This document shows positions 42,677-52,003 of a stretch of 64,000 bases of DNA, in pieces. Origin of the DNA: Streptomyces roseolilacinus. Lineage in GTDB: Bacteria; Actinomycetota; Actinomycetes; Streptomycetales; Streptomycetaceae. The DNA lies in contig NZ_BMSV01000017.1 of assembly GCF_014649335.1 (NCBI RefSeq), positions 1 through 64,000 of the forward strand, read 5' to 3'. A program made the position numbers and the translations under genes. Within the stretch, counting starts at the first letter, position 1. Each line of letters begins with the position of its first letter. The notes beneath the pieces were generated by a model. It was given only the letters and a program-made list of their open reading frames with translations. It was not told the DNA's origin and searched no databases.

Positions 42677-43767
42677 GCCGACACCTCCCCGTACGCCGCG
42701 AGCAGGACGGCCGGGTCGGGGCCCTCCAGCACGGTCGGCTTGGCCAGGCCGTCGAGGACGATGAAGCGCAGCAGGTCGCCGCGGGACTTCTTGTCGACCT
42801 TCATCGTCTCCAGCAGCTTCGGCCACTGGTCGCCGCGGTACGTCAGCGGCAGCCCGACCGACTCCAGGACCGAGCGATGGCGGTCGGCGGTCGCGTCGTC
42901 GAGGCGCCCGGCGAGCCGGCCCAGCTCGGCGGCGAAGACCATGCCGACGGACACGGCCGCGCCGTGCCGCCACTTGTACCGCTCGTTCTTCTCGATGGCG
43001 TGGGCGAGGGTGTGCCCGTAGTTGAGGATCTCGCGGAGCCCGGACTCCTTCAGGTCGGAGGAGACGACCTCCGCCTTGACCTTGATGGAGCGGACGATCA
43101 GCTCGGCCGTGTGCGGCCCGGCGGGCGTGCGGGCGGCGGCCGGGTCGGACTCGACGAGGTCGAGGATCACCGGGTCGGCGATGAAACCGGCCTTGATGAC
43201 CTCGGCGAGGCCGCTGACGTAGTCGTGGACGGGCAGCGAGTCCAGCGCGGCCAGGTCGCACAGGACGCCGGCGGGCGGGTGGAACGCGCCGACGAGGTTC
43301 TTGCCCTCGGCGGTGTTGATGCCGGTCTTCCCGCCGACCGCCGCGTCGACCATGGCGAGGACGGTCGTCGGCACGGCGATCCAGCGCACTCCGCGCAGCC
43401 AGGTCGCCGCGACGAACCCGGCGAGGTCCGTGGTGGCGCCGCCGCCCACGCCGACGATCACGTCGGTGCGGGTGAAGCCGGTCTGGCCGAGCGCCTTCCA
43501 GCAGTACGCGGCGACCTCGACGGTCTTCGCCTCCTCCGCGTTCGGCACCTGGATGGCGACGGCCTCGTAGCCCTGGCCGGCGAGGTCCGCGCGCAGCGCC
43601 TCGCCGGTCTCGGCGAGCGCCTCGGGGTGGATCACGGCGACGCGCTTGGCCCGGTCGCCGACGAGTCCGGCCAGCTCGCCGAGCAGCTGCCGGCCGACCA
43701 GGACGTCGTACGGCTCCGAGCCGGCACTGGCGCCGACGTGGATACGGGTAACGGGCATGTCGGTCAC
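42673..43767 (-). CDS. aroB: 3-Dehydroquinate synthase
   Basis: 364 residues. NAD-binding GVGGGATTDLAGFVAATWLRG, TTVLAMVDAAVGGKTGIN, zinc ligands in the GLAEVIKAG region, ILNYGHTLAHAIEK and WRHGAAVSVGM. It cyclises DAHP to dehydroquinate. GTG at 43767 overlaps the aroK stop as GTGA with AGGAGG just before; the ATG at 43758 (MPVTRI) is an alternative with a more distant site. Confidence 0.95.
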   Translation of the reverse strand: MTDMPVTRIHVGASAGSEPYDVLVGRQLLGELAGLVGDRAKRVAVIHPEALAETGEALRADLAGQGYEAVAIQVPNAEEAKTVEVAAYCWKALGQTGFTRTDVIVGVGGGATTDLAGFVAATWLRGVRWIAVPTTVLAMVDAAVGGKTGINTAEGKNLVGAFHPPAGVLCDLAALDSLPVHDYVSGLAEVIKAGFIADPVILDLVESDPAAARTPAGPHTAELIVRSIKVKAEVVSSDLKESGLREILNYGHTLAHAIEKNERYKWRHGAAVSVGMVFAAELGRLAGRLDDATADRHRSVLESVGLPLTYRGDQWPKLLETMKVDKKSRGDLLRFIVLDGLAKPTVLEGPDPAVLLAAYGEVSA

Positions 43768-44345
43768 GTGTCCTCCTGGCCGGGCTCCCGGGAGCCGGCG
43801 GCGTCGGCCGCCGAGGGCCCGGGGCCCGGGGAATGCGAGAGCTCGAGTGCGTCGAGGACCGCGTCGGCGACCTCTTCGGGGGTGCGGTCGTCGGTGGCGA
43901 CGACGACGCGCGCGACTTCGGTGTACAGGTGGCGGCGGGCCTCCATCAGCTCGCGCCACCGGCGGCGCGGGTTGACGGCCAGCAGCGGCCGGGCCGCGCC
44001 CAGGCCGACGCGCCGGACGGCCTCCTCGACGTCCATCGACAGGTAGGCGACGGGCAGCCCGGCGAGCAGGGCGCGGGTGCCGTCGTCGAGGACGGCACCC
44101 CCGCCGAGGGCGAGGACGCCGGTGTGCTCGGCGAGGGCGGCGCGGACGGCGGCCCGCTCCAGTTCGCGGAAGCGCGGCTCGCCGTCCTCGACGAAGATGT
44201 CGGAGACCTCCCGGCCCTCGGCGGCGACGATGTCGGCGTCCGTGTCCCGGTAGGGCACGCCCAGGCGCTCGGCGAGGAGCGCGCCCACGGTGGACTTGCC
44301 GGAGCCCATCGGCCCGACGAGGACGACCAGCGGACCGCTGCTCAC
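43764..44345 (-). CDS. aroK: Shikimate kinase
   Basis: 193 residues. Walker A VGPMGSGKSTVGALLAERLG, shikimate-binding DTDADIV with FVEDGEPRFRELE, GGGAV, and the lid with RPLLAV. It phosphorylates shikimate at O3. A 20-residue disordered tail ends the protein. GTG at 44345 overlaps the aroC stop as GTGA. Confidence 0.95.
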   Translation of the reverse strand: MSSGPLVVLVGPMGSGKSTVGALLAERLGVPYRDTDADIVAAEGREVSDIFVEDGEPRFRELERAAVRAALAEHTGVLALGGGAVLDDGTRALLAGLPVAYLSMDVEEAVRRVGLGAARPLLAVNPRRRWRELMEARRHLYTEVARVVVATDDRTPEEVADAVLDALELSHSPGPGPSAADAAGSREPGQEDT

Positions 44346-45526
44346 CGGATGTGCAGGTGGTCGAGGTAGGACCGGACGTTGCGGCGGGTCTCGGCGACGC
44401 TGTCGCCGCCGAACTTCTCCGCGACGGCATCCGCCAGGACGAGCGCGACCATCGCCTCGGCGACGATCCCGGCCGCGGGCACCGCGCACACGTCGGAGCG
44501 CTGGTGGTGCGCCTGCGCCGGCTCGCCCGTCACCACGTCGACGGTGCGCAGCGCGCGCGGCACGGTGGCGATCGGCTTCATCGCGGCCCGCACCCGCAGC
44601 AGTTCGCCGGTGGTCAGGCCCCCTTCGGTACCGCCGGAACGGCCGGAGGTGCGGCGGATGCCCTCGTCGGTGGTGACGATCTCGTCGTGGGCCCGGGAGC
44701 CGGGGACGCGCGCCAGGTCGAAGCCGTCGCCGACCTCGACGCCCTTGATGGCCTGGATGCCCATGAGGGCGGCGGCGAGCCGGGCGTCGAGGCGCCGGTC
44801 CCAGTGGACGTGCGAGCCGAGGCCGACGGGCACGCCGTAGGCGAGGACCTCGACCACGCCGCCGAGCGTGTCGCCGTCCTTGTGGGCCTGGTCGATCTCG
44901 GCGACCATCGCCTTCGACGCGTCGGCGTCCAGGCAGCGCACCGGATCGGCGTCGAGCCGCTCCACGTCGGCGGGCGTCGGGAGGACCCCGTACGGCGCCT
45001 TGGCGGCGGCCAGCTCCACGACGTGCGAGACGACCTCGATGCCGGCGGTCTCCTTCAGGTACGACCGGGCGATGGCGCCGAGGGCGACGCGGGCGGCGGT
45101 CTCGCGGGCGCTGGCCCGCTCCAGGATCGGCCGGGCCTCGTCGAAGCCGTACTTCTGCATGCCGGCGAGGTCCGCGTGGCCGGGGCGCGGCCTGGTCAGC
45201 GGCGCGTTGCGGGCGAGTTCGGCGAGCTCGGCCGGGTCGACCGGGTCGGCCGCCATGACCTTCTCCCACTTGGGCCACTCGGTGTTGCCGACCATGACGG
45301 CGACCGGGGAGCCGAGGGTGAGGCCGTGCCGGACGCCGCCGAGGAAGGTGACCTCGTCCCGTTCGAACTTCATCCGCGCACCACGCCCATAGCCCAGGCG
45401 CCGCCGGGCGAGGTGGTCCGCCACCATCTCCGTGGTGACCGGGACGCCGGCGGGAAGACCCTCCAGCGTCGCCACCAGCGCGGGACCATGGGACTCCCCC
45501 GCCGTAAGCCAGCGCAACCTGCTCAA
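44342..45526 (-). CDS. aroC: Chorismate synthase
   Basis: 394 residues. FMN-dependent signatures LTAGESHGPALVATLEGLP, GYGRGARMKFERDEVTFLGG, TRPRPGHADLAGMQKYGF, ERASARETAARVALGAIA and GTEGGLTTGE are complete. It makes chorismate from EPSP. The start is a TTG at 45526 with GAAGGAG 6-11 nt upstream; the in-frame extension to 45610 is not conserved. The EPSP synthase gene aroA is not in the window. Confidence 0.96.
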   Translation of the reverse strand: MSRLRWLTAGESHGPALVATLEGLPAGVPVTTEMVADHLARRRLGYGRGARMKFERDEVTFLGGVRHGLTLGSPVAVMVGNTEWPKWEKVMAADPVDPAELAELARNAPLTRPRPGHADLAGMQKYGFDEARPILERASARETAARVALGAIARSYLKETAGIEVVSHVVELAAAKAPYGVLPTPADVERLDADPVRCLDADASKAMVAEIDQAHKDGDTLGGVVEVLAYGVPVGLGSHVHWDRRLDARLAAALMGIQAIKGVEVGDGFDLARVPGSRAHDEIVTTDEGIRRTSGRSGGTEGGLTTGELLRVRAAMKPIATVPRALRTVDVVTGEPAQAHHQRSDVCAVPAAGIVAEAMVALVLADAVAEKFGGDSVAETRRNVRSYLDHLHIR

Positions 45527-45682
45527 CGGTGCTCCTTCTCCTGGGGCCGGTTCTGCGGACGGCCGGGCCCGGTACGCGGTCCGGACCGACCTCACCCCCG
45601 ATCCTCCCACGGCCGGACGCTCGCCCGGCCGCCGTCCCAGCTGTCGGACAGCGGTCCGGACGCCGGGGGCGGCGGGAGCGGG

Positions 45683-46528
45683 TCAGGCGCCGGCGGAGCC
45701 GAGGGCGCCCTCCCCCGCGGCGCGCATCGCCGCGAGCGGCGCCGGGGAGCGGCCGGTCATCTGCTCGACCTGGAGGACGGCCTGGTGGACGAGGAGGTCG
45801 AGGCCGCCGACGACCGCGCCGCCGCGGCCCGACCAGGCGGCCGCGAGGGGCGTGGGCCACGGGTCGTACAGCACGTCGAACAGCGTGGCGGGGTCCTTCG
45901 GCACGTACGGGGCGAGGGCGTCGGTGGCCCCGGCCGGCGTGGTGGCGACGACCAGGGGCGCGTCGAAGGCGCGGGCGGCGTCGGCCCAGTCGGCAGTGCG
46001 CAGGTCGACGCCCAGGCGCTCGCCCCAGCCGCGCATCTCCTCGGCCCGCGCCTCGCTGCGCACGTACGCGGTGACGGGCCCGGAGCAGATCCGGGCCAGG
46101 GCCGCGAGCGCGGACGAGGCGGTGGCGCCGGCACCGAGGACCGCCGCGGCGTCGACCTTCTCCACGCCGCGCTCCCGCAGGGCGGCGACCATGCCGGGGA
46201 TGTCGGTGTTGTCGCCGACGCGGCGGCCGTCGCCGGTGAGGACGACGGTGTTGACGGCCTCGACGCGGCGGGCGGTGTCGCTGATCCCGTCGAGCAGCGG
46301 GATGACCGCGCGCTTGAGCGGCATGGTGAGGGACAGCCCCGCCCAGGACGCGTCGAGGGTGTCGAGGAAGGCGGGCAGCCGGTCCTCGTCGACCTCGAAC
46401 CGGTCGTACGTCCAGCCGGTGAGGCCCAGCTCGGCGTAGGCGGCCCGGTGCAGGACCGGGGAGAGCGAGTGGGCGATCGGCGAGCCCAGGACCGCGGCCC
46501 TGCGGGCGTCAGCCCCCCTGGTTGTCAT
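45683..46528 (-). CDS. aroE: Shikimate dehydrogenase
   Basis: 281 residues. Substrate domain VLGSPIAHSLSPVLHRAAYAE, GLSLTMPLKRAVIP (the catalytic Lys), NTVVLTGDGRRVGDNTDI, and NADP domain AVLGAGATASSALAALA. It reduces 3-dehydroshikimate to shikimate. ATG at 46528 overlaps the mltG stop by about 20 bp; 156 bp separate it from aroC. Confidence 0.94.
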   Translation of the reverse strand: MTTRGADARRAAVLGSPIAHSLSPVLHRAAYAELGLTGWTYDRFEVDEDRLPAFLDTLDASWAGLSLTMPLKRAVIPLLDGISDTARRVEAVNTVVLTGDGRRVGDNTDIPGMVAALRERGVEKVDAAAVLGAGATASSALAALARICSGPVTAYVRSEARAEEMRGWGERLGVDLRTADWADAARAFDAPLVVATTPAGATDALAPYVPKDPATLFDVLYDPWPTPLAAAWSGRGGAVVGGLDLLVHQAVLQVEQMTGRSPAPLAAMRAAGEGALGSAGA

Positions 46529-48407
46529 TGAACTTGTCCTTGAGCTTGAGGAAGTCGTCGTGCGTCTTGGCGAACTCCGTCTTGTTCATGCCGTCGGTCG
46601 CCACGAAGTACATCCAGCCGTCCGAGGTGGGGGCGAGCGCGGCCGCGAGCGCCTGCTTGCCGGGGTTGCCGATCGGGCCGGGGGTGAGGCCCCTCTGGGT
46701 GTACGTGTTGTACGGGTCCTGGTTCTTGTTGATCTCGGACTCGCTGATCTGGATCTCGCTCTGGCCCTTCAGGTAGTTGAAGGCCGAGTCGAACTGGAGG
46801 AGCTGGTTCGTCTCGGTGTTGGTGGGCTTGAGCCGGTTGTAGACGACCTCGCTCATCTTGCGGAAGTCGTCCTCGGTCTTGCCCTCCGCCTGGACGAGGC
46901 TGGCGACGGTGACCAGTTCCCAGGGGCCCTCCAGGCCGAGGGACTGGGCCTTGGACTCCAGGTCGAGCTTGCCGTACTCGGCGTTGGCGCGGGTGACCAT
47001 CCTCCTCAGGACGTCCTCGGGCTTGTTGCCCTTGGCGACCGGGTAGTCGGCCGGGAAGAGGAAGCCCTCCAGCGGGTCCTTCACGTCCGGGTGGCCGGTG
47101 GCCCAGGCGGGCAGGCCGAGGTTCTTCGCCTCGGCCTCGGCGACCTTGCGGGTGGTGCCGGGGGCCAGTTCGAGGCGCTTGTCGATCTGCTCGTACACCC
47201 AGGCGTTGCGGCGTCCCTCGGGGATGATGAGGACGTTGCGGCTCTTGGGGCTGAGCATGGCCTCGACGGCGGCGGCTCCGGACATCTCCTTGCTCAGGGT
47301 GTAGAAGCCGGGCTGGATGGAGAGGCCCTTGGGGTTCTTCTCCTGGGCGGTGACGAAGGCGTCGACGCTCTTGACGATCCCGGCCTTGACGAGGATGCCG
47401 CCGATCTCGGCGCCGACCGCGTCCTTGGGGACCTCGACGGTGACGGTCTCGCCGGTGCCGGAACCGGTGAAGTCGGGGGCGGGGCCGAAACGGTCCTGCC
47501 AGAACTGGTATCCGACGTAGCCGACACCGCCCAGGCCGCCGGCGAGGACCAGGGCGACGAAGAGGCAGGCCACGCCGTTGCGGCTCTTGCGCTTCTTGGC
47601 CTTGCCGCGGCGGTTCCCGGCGTCGCGCCGCGACTCGGCCGGTTCGTCGTCGTACCCGTCGTCCTGCGCGTCGTCGTACCCGTCGTCGCCCCCGCGCCGC
47701 CGGGAGCCGCCGCGCGGTGCGCGGTCGCCGCGTCCGCGGTCGTCACCGGGGGGCTGCTCCCGGTCGGCGGGGCGCGGGGCGTCGGCGGAGTCGTCGAAGA
47801 ACGGGTGGGGCTCGTCGCCCGGGGCCTCGGCCTGCCACTGCCCGCCCTGGCCGCGGTCTTCGTCGGGGCCGTGGCCGGGGTGCGGGACCCGGCCGTGCGG
47901 GTCATGGCCGTGCTGGTTCTGACCGTGCGGGTCATGGCCGTGCTGGTTCTGACCGTGCGGGTCATGGCCGTGCGGGTCCTGGTGGCGCCGGCCGGGGGGC
48001 TGCGGCGGCGGGTACGCCTCGGGGGTGCTGTAGGGGTCGGCGCCCTGGCCCGTTCCGTACGGGTCGGCGGGCGGCGGCGTCCCGTACGGCATGGCGGCCT
48101 GCTGCCCGGTCCCGGTGTCCCAGCCGCCGCCGTACTCCTGGCCCGGTGCCCCGCCGCCGTACCCCTGACCGGGGGCCCCGGCGCCGCACTCCTGACCCGT
48201 CGCCCCGGCGCCGTACTCCTGGCCGCCCGCCGCGTACTGCCCGCCGTCGTACCCCTGCTGGTAGGGGTCGTGGTGACCGCTGCCGTACTGCGGCTGCTGC
48301 TGGTGGTAGGCGTCTCCGGCCTGCTGGCCTCCCCATCCCTGGTCCCCGTACAAGGGGTCCTCGGGGTGCCAGGGCTGGGAGCCGGGGCTCCGGCCGTACT
48401 CAGTCAT
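46509..48407 (-). CDS. mltG: Endolytic murein transglycosylase MltG with a long repetitive cytoplasmic tail
   Basis: 632 residues, much longer than E. coli MltG (about 340). Residues 1-270 are disordered Gly/Tyr/Gln/His/Pro-rich, with near-repeats such as GAPGQEYGGG and HGHDPHGQNQ and charged runs, then a basic RRGKAKKRKSRNG and one transmembrane helix (about 278-303). The extracytoplasmic YceG domain follows, with VASLVQAEGKTEDDFRKMSE holding the expected catalytic Glu, and LTPGPIGNPGKQALAAALAP. It cleaves nascent glycan strands near RodA/PBP complexes. It sits between ruvX and aroE, as in many bacteria. Confidence 0.93.
   Translation of the reverse strand: MTEYGRSPGSQPWHPEDPLYGDQGWGGQQAGDAYHQQQPQYGSGHHDPYQQGYDGGQYAAGGQEYGAGATGQECGAGAPGQGYGGGAPGQEYGGGWDTGTGQQAAMPYGTPPPADPYGTGQGADPYSTPEAYPPPQPPGRRHQDPHGHDPHGQNQHGHDPHGQNQHGHDPHGRVPHPGHGPDEDRGQGGQWQAEAPGDEPHPFFDDSADAPRPADREQPPGDDRGRGDRAPRGGSRRRGGDDGYDDAQDDGYDDEPAESRRDAGNRRGKAKKRKSRNGVACLFVALVLAGGLGGVGYVGYQFWQDRFGPAPDFTGSGTGETVTVEVPKDAVGAEIGGILVKAGIVKSVDAFVTAQEKNPKGLSIQPGFYTLSKEMSGAAAVEAMLSPKSRNVLIIPEGRRNAWVYEQIDKRLELAPGTTRKVAEAEAKNLGLPAWATGHPDVKDPLEGFLFPADYPVAKGNKPEDVLRRMVTRANAEYGKLDLESKAQSLGLEGPWELVTVASLVQAEGKTEDDFRKMSEVVYNRLKPTNTETNQLLQFDSAFNYLKGQSEIQISESEINKNQDPYNTYTQRGLTPGPIGNPGKQALAAALAPTSDGWMYFVATDGMNKTEFAKTHDDFLKLKDKFNDNQGG
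47891..47980 (-). repeat. 30-bp tandem repeat, three copies, within mltG
   Basis: Three adjacent 30-bp units (47891-47920, 47921-47950, 47951-47980) differ by only a few bases; the first two encode the repeated decapeptide pattern HDPHGQNQHG. An exact multiple of 3 keeps the frame, so copy number can vary without breaking the gene. Confidence 0.85.
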
Positions 48408-48508
48408 CGATCCCCAAACAGCCGTGAGGCTTCCGGGACGTCCGCCTCTACGTCGTACGGCGGCTGTTCGAATGCCACCGCATCGCGCGGAACGTTACCG
48501 TATCGCGA

Positions 48509-48982
48509 TCAGATGACCACTTCGACGCCCTCGCCGGGCGGATCACCCGATACCCGTTCGGTCTCAAGAGCGTTTTGAAGGATGATCACGGCGGCCGCCT
48601 GGTCGATGACCGCCCGGCCCTTCTTCGCCTTCACGCCCGAGGCGCGCAGCCCCTGCGTCGCGGAGACGGTGGTCATCCGTTCGTCGACCAGCCGGACCGG
48701 CACGGGGGCGATGCCCCCGGCCAGCTCTCGGGCGAAGGCACGGACCTTCGCGGCCGCCGGCCCCTCGCCCCCGTTGAGGGAGCGGGGCAGCCCGATGACG
48801 ACCTCGATCGGCTCGTACTCCTCGACCAGTCGGCGCAGCCGCCGGTGGGCGGCCGGGACGTCACGTCCCGGCACGGTCTCCACCGGCGTGGCGAGGACCC
48901 CGTCGGGGTCGCACGAGGCGACCCCGATCCGGGCGTCCCCGACGTCGACCGCCAGCCGGCGTCCGCGTCGCATCCCGCTCAT
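48509..48982 (-). CDS. ruvX: Pre-16S rRNA nuclease / Holliday junction resolvase-like (RuvX/YqgF)
   Basis: 157 residues. RNase H fold with RLAVDVGDARIGVASCDPDG, VIGLPRSLNGGEGPAAAKVR, VRLVDERMTTVSATQGL and the C-terminal AVIDQAAAVIILQNAL containing the last acidic residue. It helps mature the 16S rRNA 5' end. Its ATG shares one base with the alaS stop (TGATG). 101 bp separate it from mltG. Confidence 0.94.
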   Translation of the reverse strand: MSGMRRGRRLAVDVGDARIGVASCDPDGVLATPVETVPGRDVPAAHRRLRRLVEEYEPIEVVIGLPRSLNGGEGPAAAKVRAFARELAGGIAPVPVRLVDERMTTVSATQGLRASGVKAKKGRAVIDQAAAVIILQNALETERVSGDPPGEGVEVVI

Positions 48983-51651
48983 CAGGCGGTCTCGGCGACC
49001 AGGCGCTCGACGGCCTCGACGGCGGCGCCGACGGCCTCCGGGTCCTGGCCGCCGCCCTGGGCGACGTCCGGCTTGCCGCCGCCGCCTCCACCGAGGGTCT
49101 TGGCGGCGGTGCGGACCAGGTCGCCGGCCTTGAGGCCGCGCTCGCGGGCGGCCTCGTTGGTGGCGATCACGGTCAGCGGGCGGCCGCCCGACGTGGCGAA
49201 CAGGGCGACGACGGCCGGGCGGTCACCCGGGATGCGGCCGCGCACGTCGAGGACCAGCTTGCGCAGGTCGTCGGCGCCGGTGCCGTCCGGGACCTGACCG
49301 GTGACCAGGGCGACGCCGCGGACGTCCTTGGCGGACTCGGCGAGTCCGGCGGCGGCCTGGAGGACCTTCTCCGCGCGGAACCTCTCGATCTCCTTCTCGG
49401 CGTCCTTCAGCTTGGCGAGCATGCCGGAGATCTTCTCGGGCAGCTCCTCGGGACGGCCCTTGACCAGCTCCTGGAGCTGGGCGACGACCGTGTGCTCCCG
49501 GGCGAGGAAGTGGTAGGCGTCGACGCCGACGAGGGCCTCGATGCGGCGCACGCCGGAACCGATCGACGACTCGCCGAGCAGCTTCACCAGGCCGAGCTGG
49601 GCGGTGTTGTGGACGTGCGTGCCGCCGCAGAGCTCCTTGGAGAAGTCGCCGATGGTCACGACGCGGACCCGCTCGCCGTACTTCTCGCCGAACTCGGCGA
49701 TGGCGCCCTGCCGCTTGGCCTCGTCGATCGGCATGACCTCGGCGTGCACGTCGAGCTCACGGGCCAGCACCTCGTTGATCTTCTGCTCGACGTCCGTCAT
49801 GACCGTCTGCGGCACGGCGGACGGGGAGCCGAAGTCGAAGCGGAAGCGGCCGGGCTGGTTCTCCGAACCGGCCTGGGCGGCCGTCGGGCCGAGGGCGTCG
49901 CGCAGCGCCTGGTGGGTGAGGTGGGTGGCGCTGTGGGCGCGGGCGATGGCGCGGCGGCGCCGGACGTCGATGGCGGCGTAGGCGGTGGCGCCGACCGTCA
50001 CCTCGCCGACCTGGACGGAGCCCTTGTGCACGGACACGCCCGGGACCGGCTGCTGCACGTCGCGCACGTCGATGACGGCGCCGCTGTGCAGCTTGATGCG
50101 GCCCTGGTCGCCGATCTGGCCGCCGCCCTCGGCGTAGAACGGCGTGCGGTCGAGGACGACCTCGACCTCGTCGCCCTCGGAGGCGGCCGGCGAGGGGACG
50201 CCGTTGACGAGGAGGCCGACGACCGTGCTCTCGCCCTCGGTGTTGGTGTAGCCGGTGAACTCGGTGGCGCCGGCGGTGTCGGCGATCTCGCGGTACGCGG
50301 TGACGTCGGCGTGGCCGGTCTTCTTGGCCTTGGCGTCGGCCTTGGCGCGCTCCCGCTGCTCCTTCATCAGGCGCCGGAAGCCGTCCTCGTCCACGGACAG
50401 GCCCTGCTCGGCGGCCATCTCCAGGGTGAGGTCGATGGGGAAGCCCCACGTGTCGTGGAGGAGGAACGCCTTGTCGCCGGGGAGGACCTTGCCCCCGCCG
50501 GCCTTGGTCTCGGTGACGGCGGTGTCGAGGATGTTGGTGCCGGCCTTCAGCGTCTTGAGGAAGGCGGCCTCCTCGGCGAGGGCGACCGTCTCGATGCGCT
50601 TGCGGTCGGTCTCCAGCTCGGGGTACTGCTCGCCCATCGTGCGGATGACCGTGTCGACGAGCCGGCCGACGACCGGGCCGGTGGCGCCGAGCAGGCGCAT
50701 GTTGCGGATGGCGCGGCGCATGATGCGGCGCAGGACGTAGCCGCGGCCCTCGTTGCCGGGGGTGACGCCGTCGCCGATGAGCATGACGGAGGTGCGCATG
50801 TGGTCGGCGACCACGCGCAGGGAGACGTCGCTGTCGTGGGCCTGGCCGTACCGGACGCCGGTCAGCTCGGTGGCCTGGTCGATGACGACCTTCAGGGTGT
50901 CGGTCTCGTACATGTTCCGCACGCCCTGGAGGATCATCGCCAGGCGCTCCAGGCCGAGGCCCGTGTCGATGTTCTTGGCGGGGAGGTCGCCCAGGATCGG
51001 GAAGTCCTCCTTGCCGGAGCCCGCGCCGCGCTCGTACTGCATGAAGACGAGGTTCCAGATCTCCACGTACCGCTCGTCGTTGACGGCCGGGCCGCCCTCG
51101 ACGCCGAACTCGGGGCCGCGGTCGTAGTTGATCTCGGAGCAGGGGCCGCAGGGGCCGGGGACGCCCATGGACCAGAAGTTCGGGCCCATGCCCAGGCGCT
51201 GGATGCGCTCGGCGGGGACGCCGACGACGTCGCGCCAGATGCGCTCGGCCTCGTCGTCCTGCTCGTAGACGGTGATCCAGAGCTTCTCCGGGTCCAGCCC
51301 GTAGCCGCCGTGCTCCACCGGGGAGGTCAGCAGCTCCCAGGCGAGCTTGATGGCGCCTTCCTTGAAGTAGTCGCCGAAGGAGAAGTTGCCGCACATCTGG
51401 AAGAACGTGCCGTGGCGGGTGGTCTTGCCGACCTCTTCGATGTCGGGCGTGCGCACGCACTTCTGGACGCTCGCGGCGCGCGGGAAGGGCGGCTTGACCT
51501 CGCCGAGGAAGTACGGCTTGAAGGGGACCATGCCGGCGGGGACGAGGAGCAGAGTCGGGTCGTCCGCGATGAGCGACGCCGAAGGCACGACGGTGTGCCC
51601 GCGCTCCTCGAAGAAGCTCAGCCAGCGGCGGCGGATTTCAGCCGACTCCAT
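48982..51651 (-). CDS. alaS: Alanyl-tRNA synthetase
   Basis: 889 residues, full length. Class-II catalytic core with FLGEVKPPFPRAASVQKCVR, MCGNFSFGDYFKEGAI and motif 3; editing domain with HSATHLTHQALR and ELCGGTHVHNTAQLG as zinc-binding His/Cys motifs; coiled coil near 735-760; Gly-rich C-terminal DHHA1 domain GGGGGGKPDVAQGGG. It charges tRNA-Ala and edits Ser/Gly. ATG at 51651 overlaps the DUF6167 stop by 1 bp. Confidence 0.97.
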   Translation of the reverse strand: MESAEIRRRWLSFFEERGHTVVPSASLIADDPTLLLVPAGMVPFKPYFLGEVKPPFPRAASVQKCVRTPDIEEVGKTTRHGTFFQMCGNFSFGDYFKEGAIKLAWELLTSPVEHGGYGLDPEKLWITVYEQDDEAERIWRDVVGVPAERIQRLGMGPNFWSMGVPGPCGPCSEINYDRGPEFGVEGGPAVNDERYVEIWNLVFMQYERGAGSGKEDFPILGDLPAKNIDTGLGLERLAMILQGVRNMYETDTLKVVIDQATELTGVRYGQAHDSDVSLRVVADHMRTSVMLIGDGVTPGNEGRGYVLRRIMRRAIRNMRLLGATGPVVGRLVDTVIRTMGEQYPELETDRKRIETVALAEEAAFLKTLKAGTNILDTAVTETKAGGGKVLPGDKAFLLHDTWGFPIDLTLEMAAEQGLSVDEDGFRRLMKEQRERAKADAKAKKTGHADVTAYREIADTAGATEFTGYTNTEGESTVVGLLVNGVPSPAASEGDEVEVVLDRTPFYAEGGGQIGDQGRIKLHSGAVIDVRDVQQPVPGVSVHKGSVQVGEVTVGATAYAAIDVRRRRAIARAHSATHLTHQALRDALGPTAAQAGSENQPGRFRFDFGSPSAVPQTVMTDVEQKINEVLARELDVHAEVMPIDEAKRQGAIAEFGEKYGERVRVVTIGDFSKELCGGTHVHNTAQLGLVKLLGESSIGSGVRRIEALVGVDAYHFLAREHTVVAQLQELVKGRPEELPEKISGMLAKLKDAEKEIERFRAEKVLQAAAGLAESAKDVRGVALVTGQVPDGTGADDLRKLVLDVRGRIPGDRPAVVALFATSGGRPLTVIATNEAARERGLKAGDLVRTAAKTLGGGGGGKPDVAQGGGQDPEAVGAAVEAVERLVAETA

Positions 51652-51995
51652 CAGTGGTCCTCATTCCGGTTGTGCGGGTGGGTGGGGTACGGGTGCGGGG
51701 GGACGCGGCGGTCGGGGGCGGCCGGGCCGAGCGCCGTGCGGCGGGGTCCGGGGAGGGCCGGGTCGGCCGGCGCGTCCAGCCCCAGTGCCTCTTCCAGCTC
51801 CGCCTCGCGCTGGAGCATTCCCGCGCGGACGTCGAGGGCGAATTCCTTGAGCCGGTGGCCCGTCTCGATCGCCTTGTCGGCGGCCTGGGCGGCGAGGCTC
51901 TCGGGGGTGAGCTGCTTGAGCTTGCGGTTGACCTTGGTGGTGGCCCACACACCGGCTGCCGCGCCGGCGGTGAACCAGAATGCCCGGCGGAACAT
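51651..51995 (-). CDS. DUF6167 small membrane-associated protein
   Basis: 114 residues, unknown function. A short N-terminal hydrophobic helix (FWFTAGAAAGVWATTKV) is followed by a charged amphipathic helix (VNRKLKQLTPESLAAQAADK, RLKEFALDVRAGMLQREAEL) and a Pro/His-rich tail. Streptomyces usually have this gene between the DUF948 gene and alaS. The TGATG overlap with alaS implies co-translation; 8 bp separate it from the DUF948 gene. Confidence 0.85.
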   Translation of the reverse strand: MFRRAFWFTAGAAAGVWATTKVNRKLKQLTPESLAAQAADKAIETGHRLKEFALDVRAGMLQREAELEEALGLDAPADPALPGPRRTALGPAAPDRRVPPHPYPTHPHNRNEDH

Positions 51996-52003
51996 GTGTC
52001 GCG

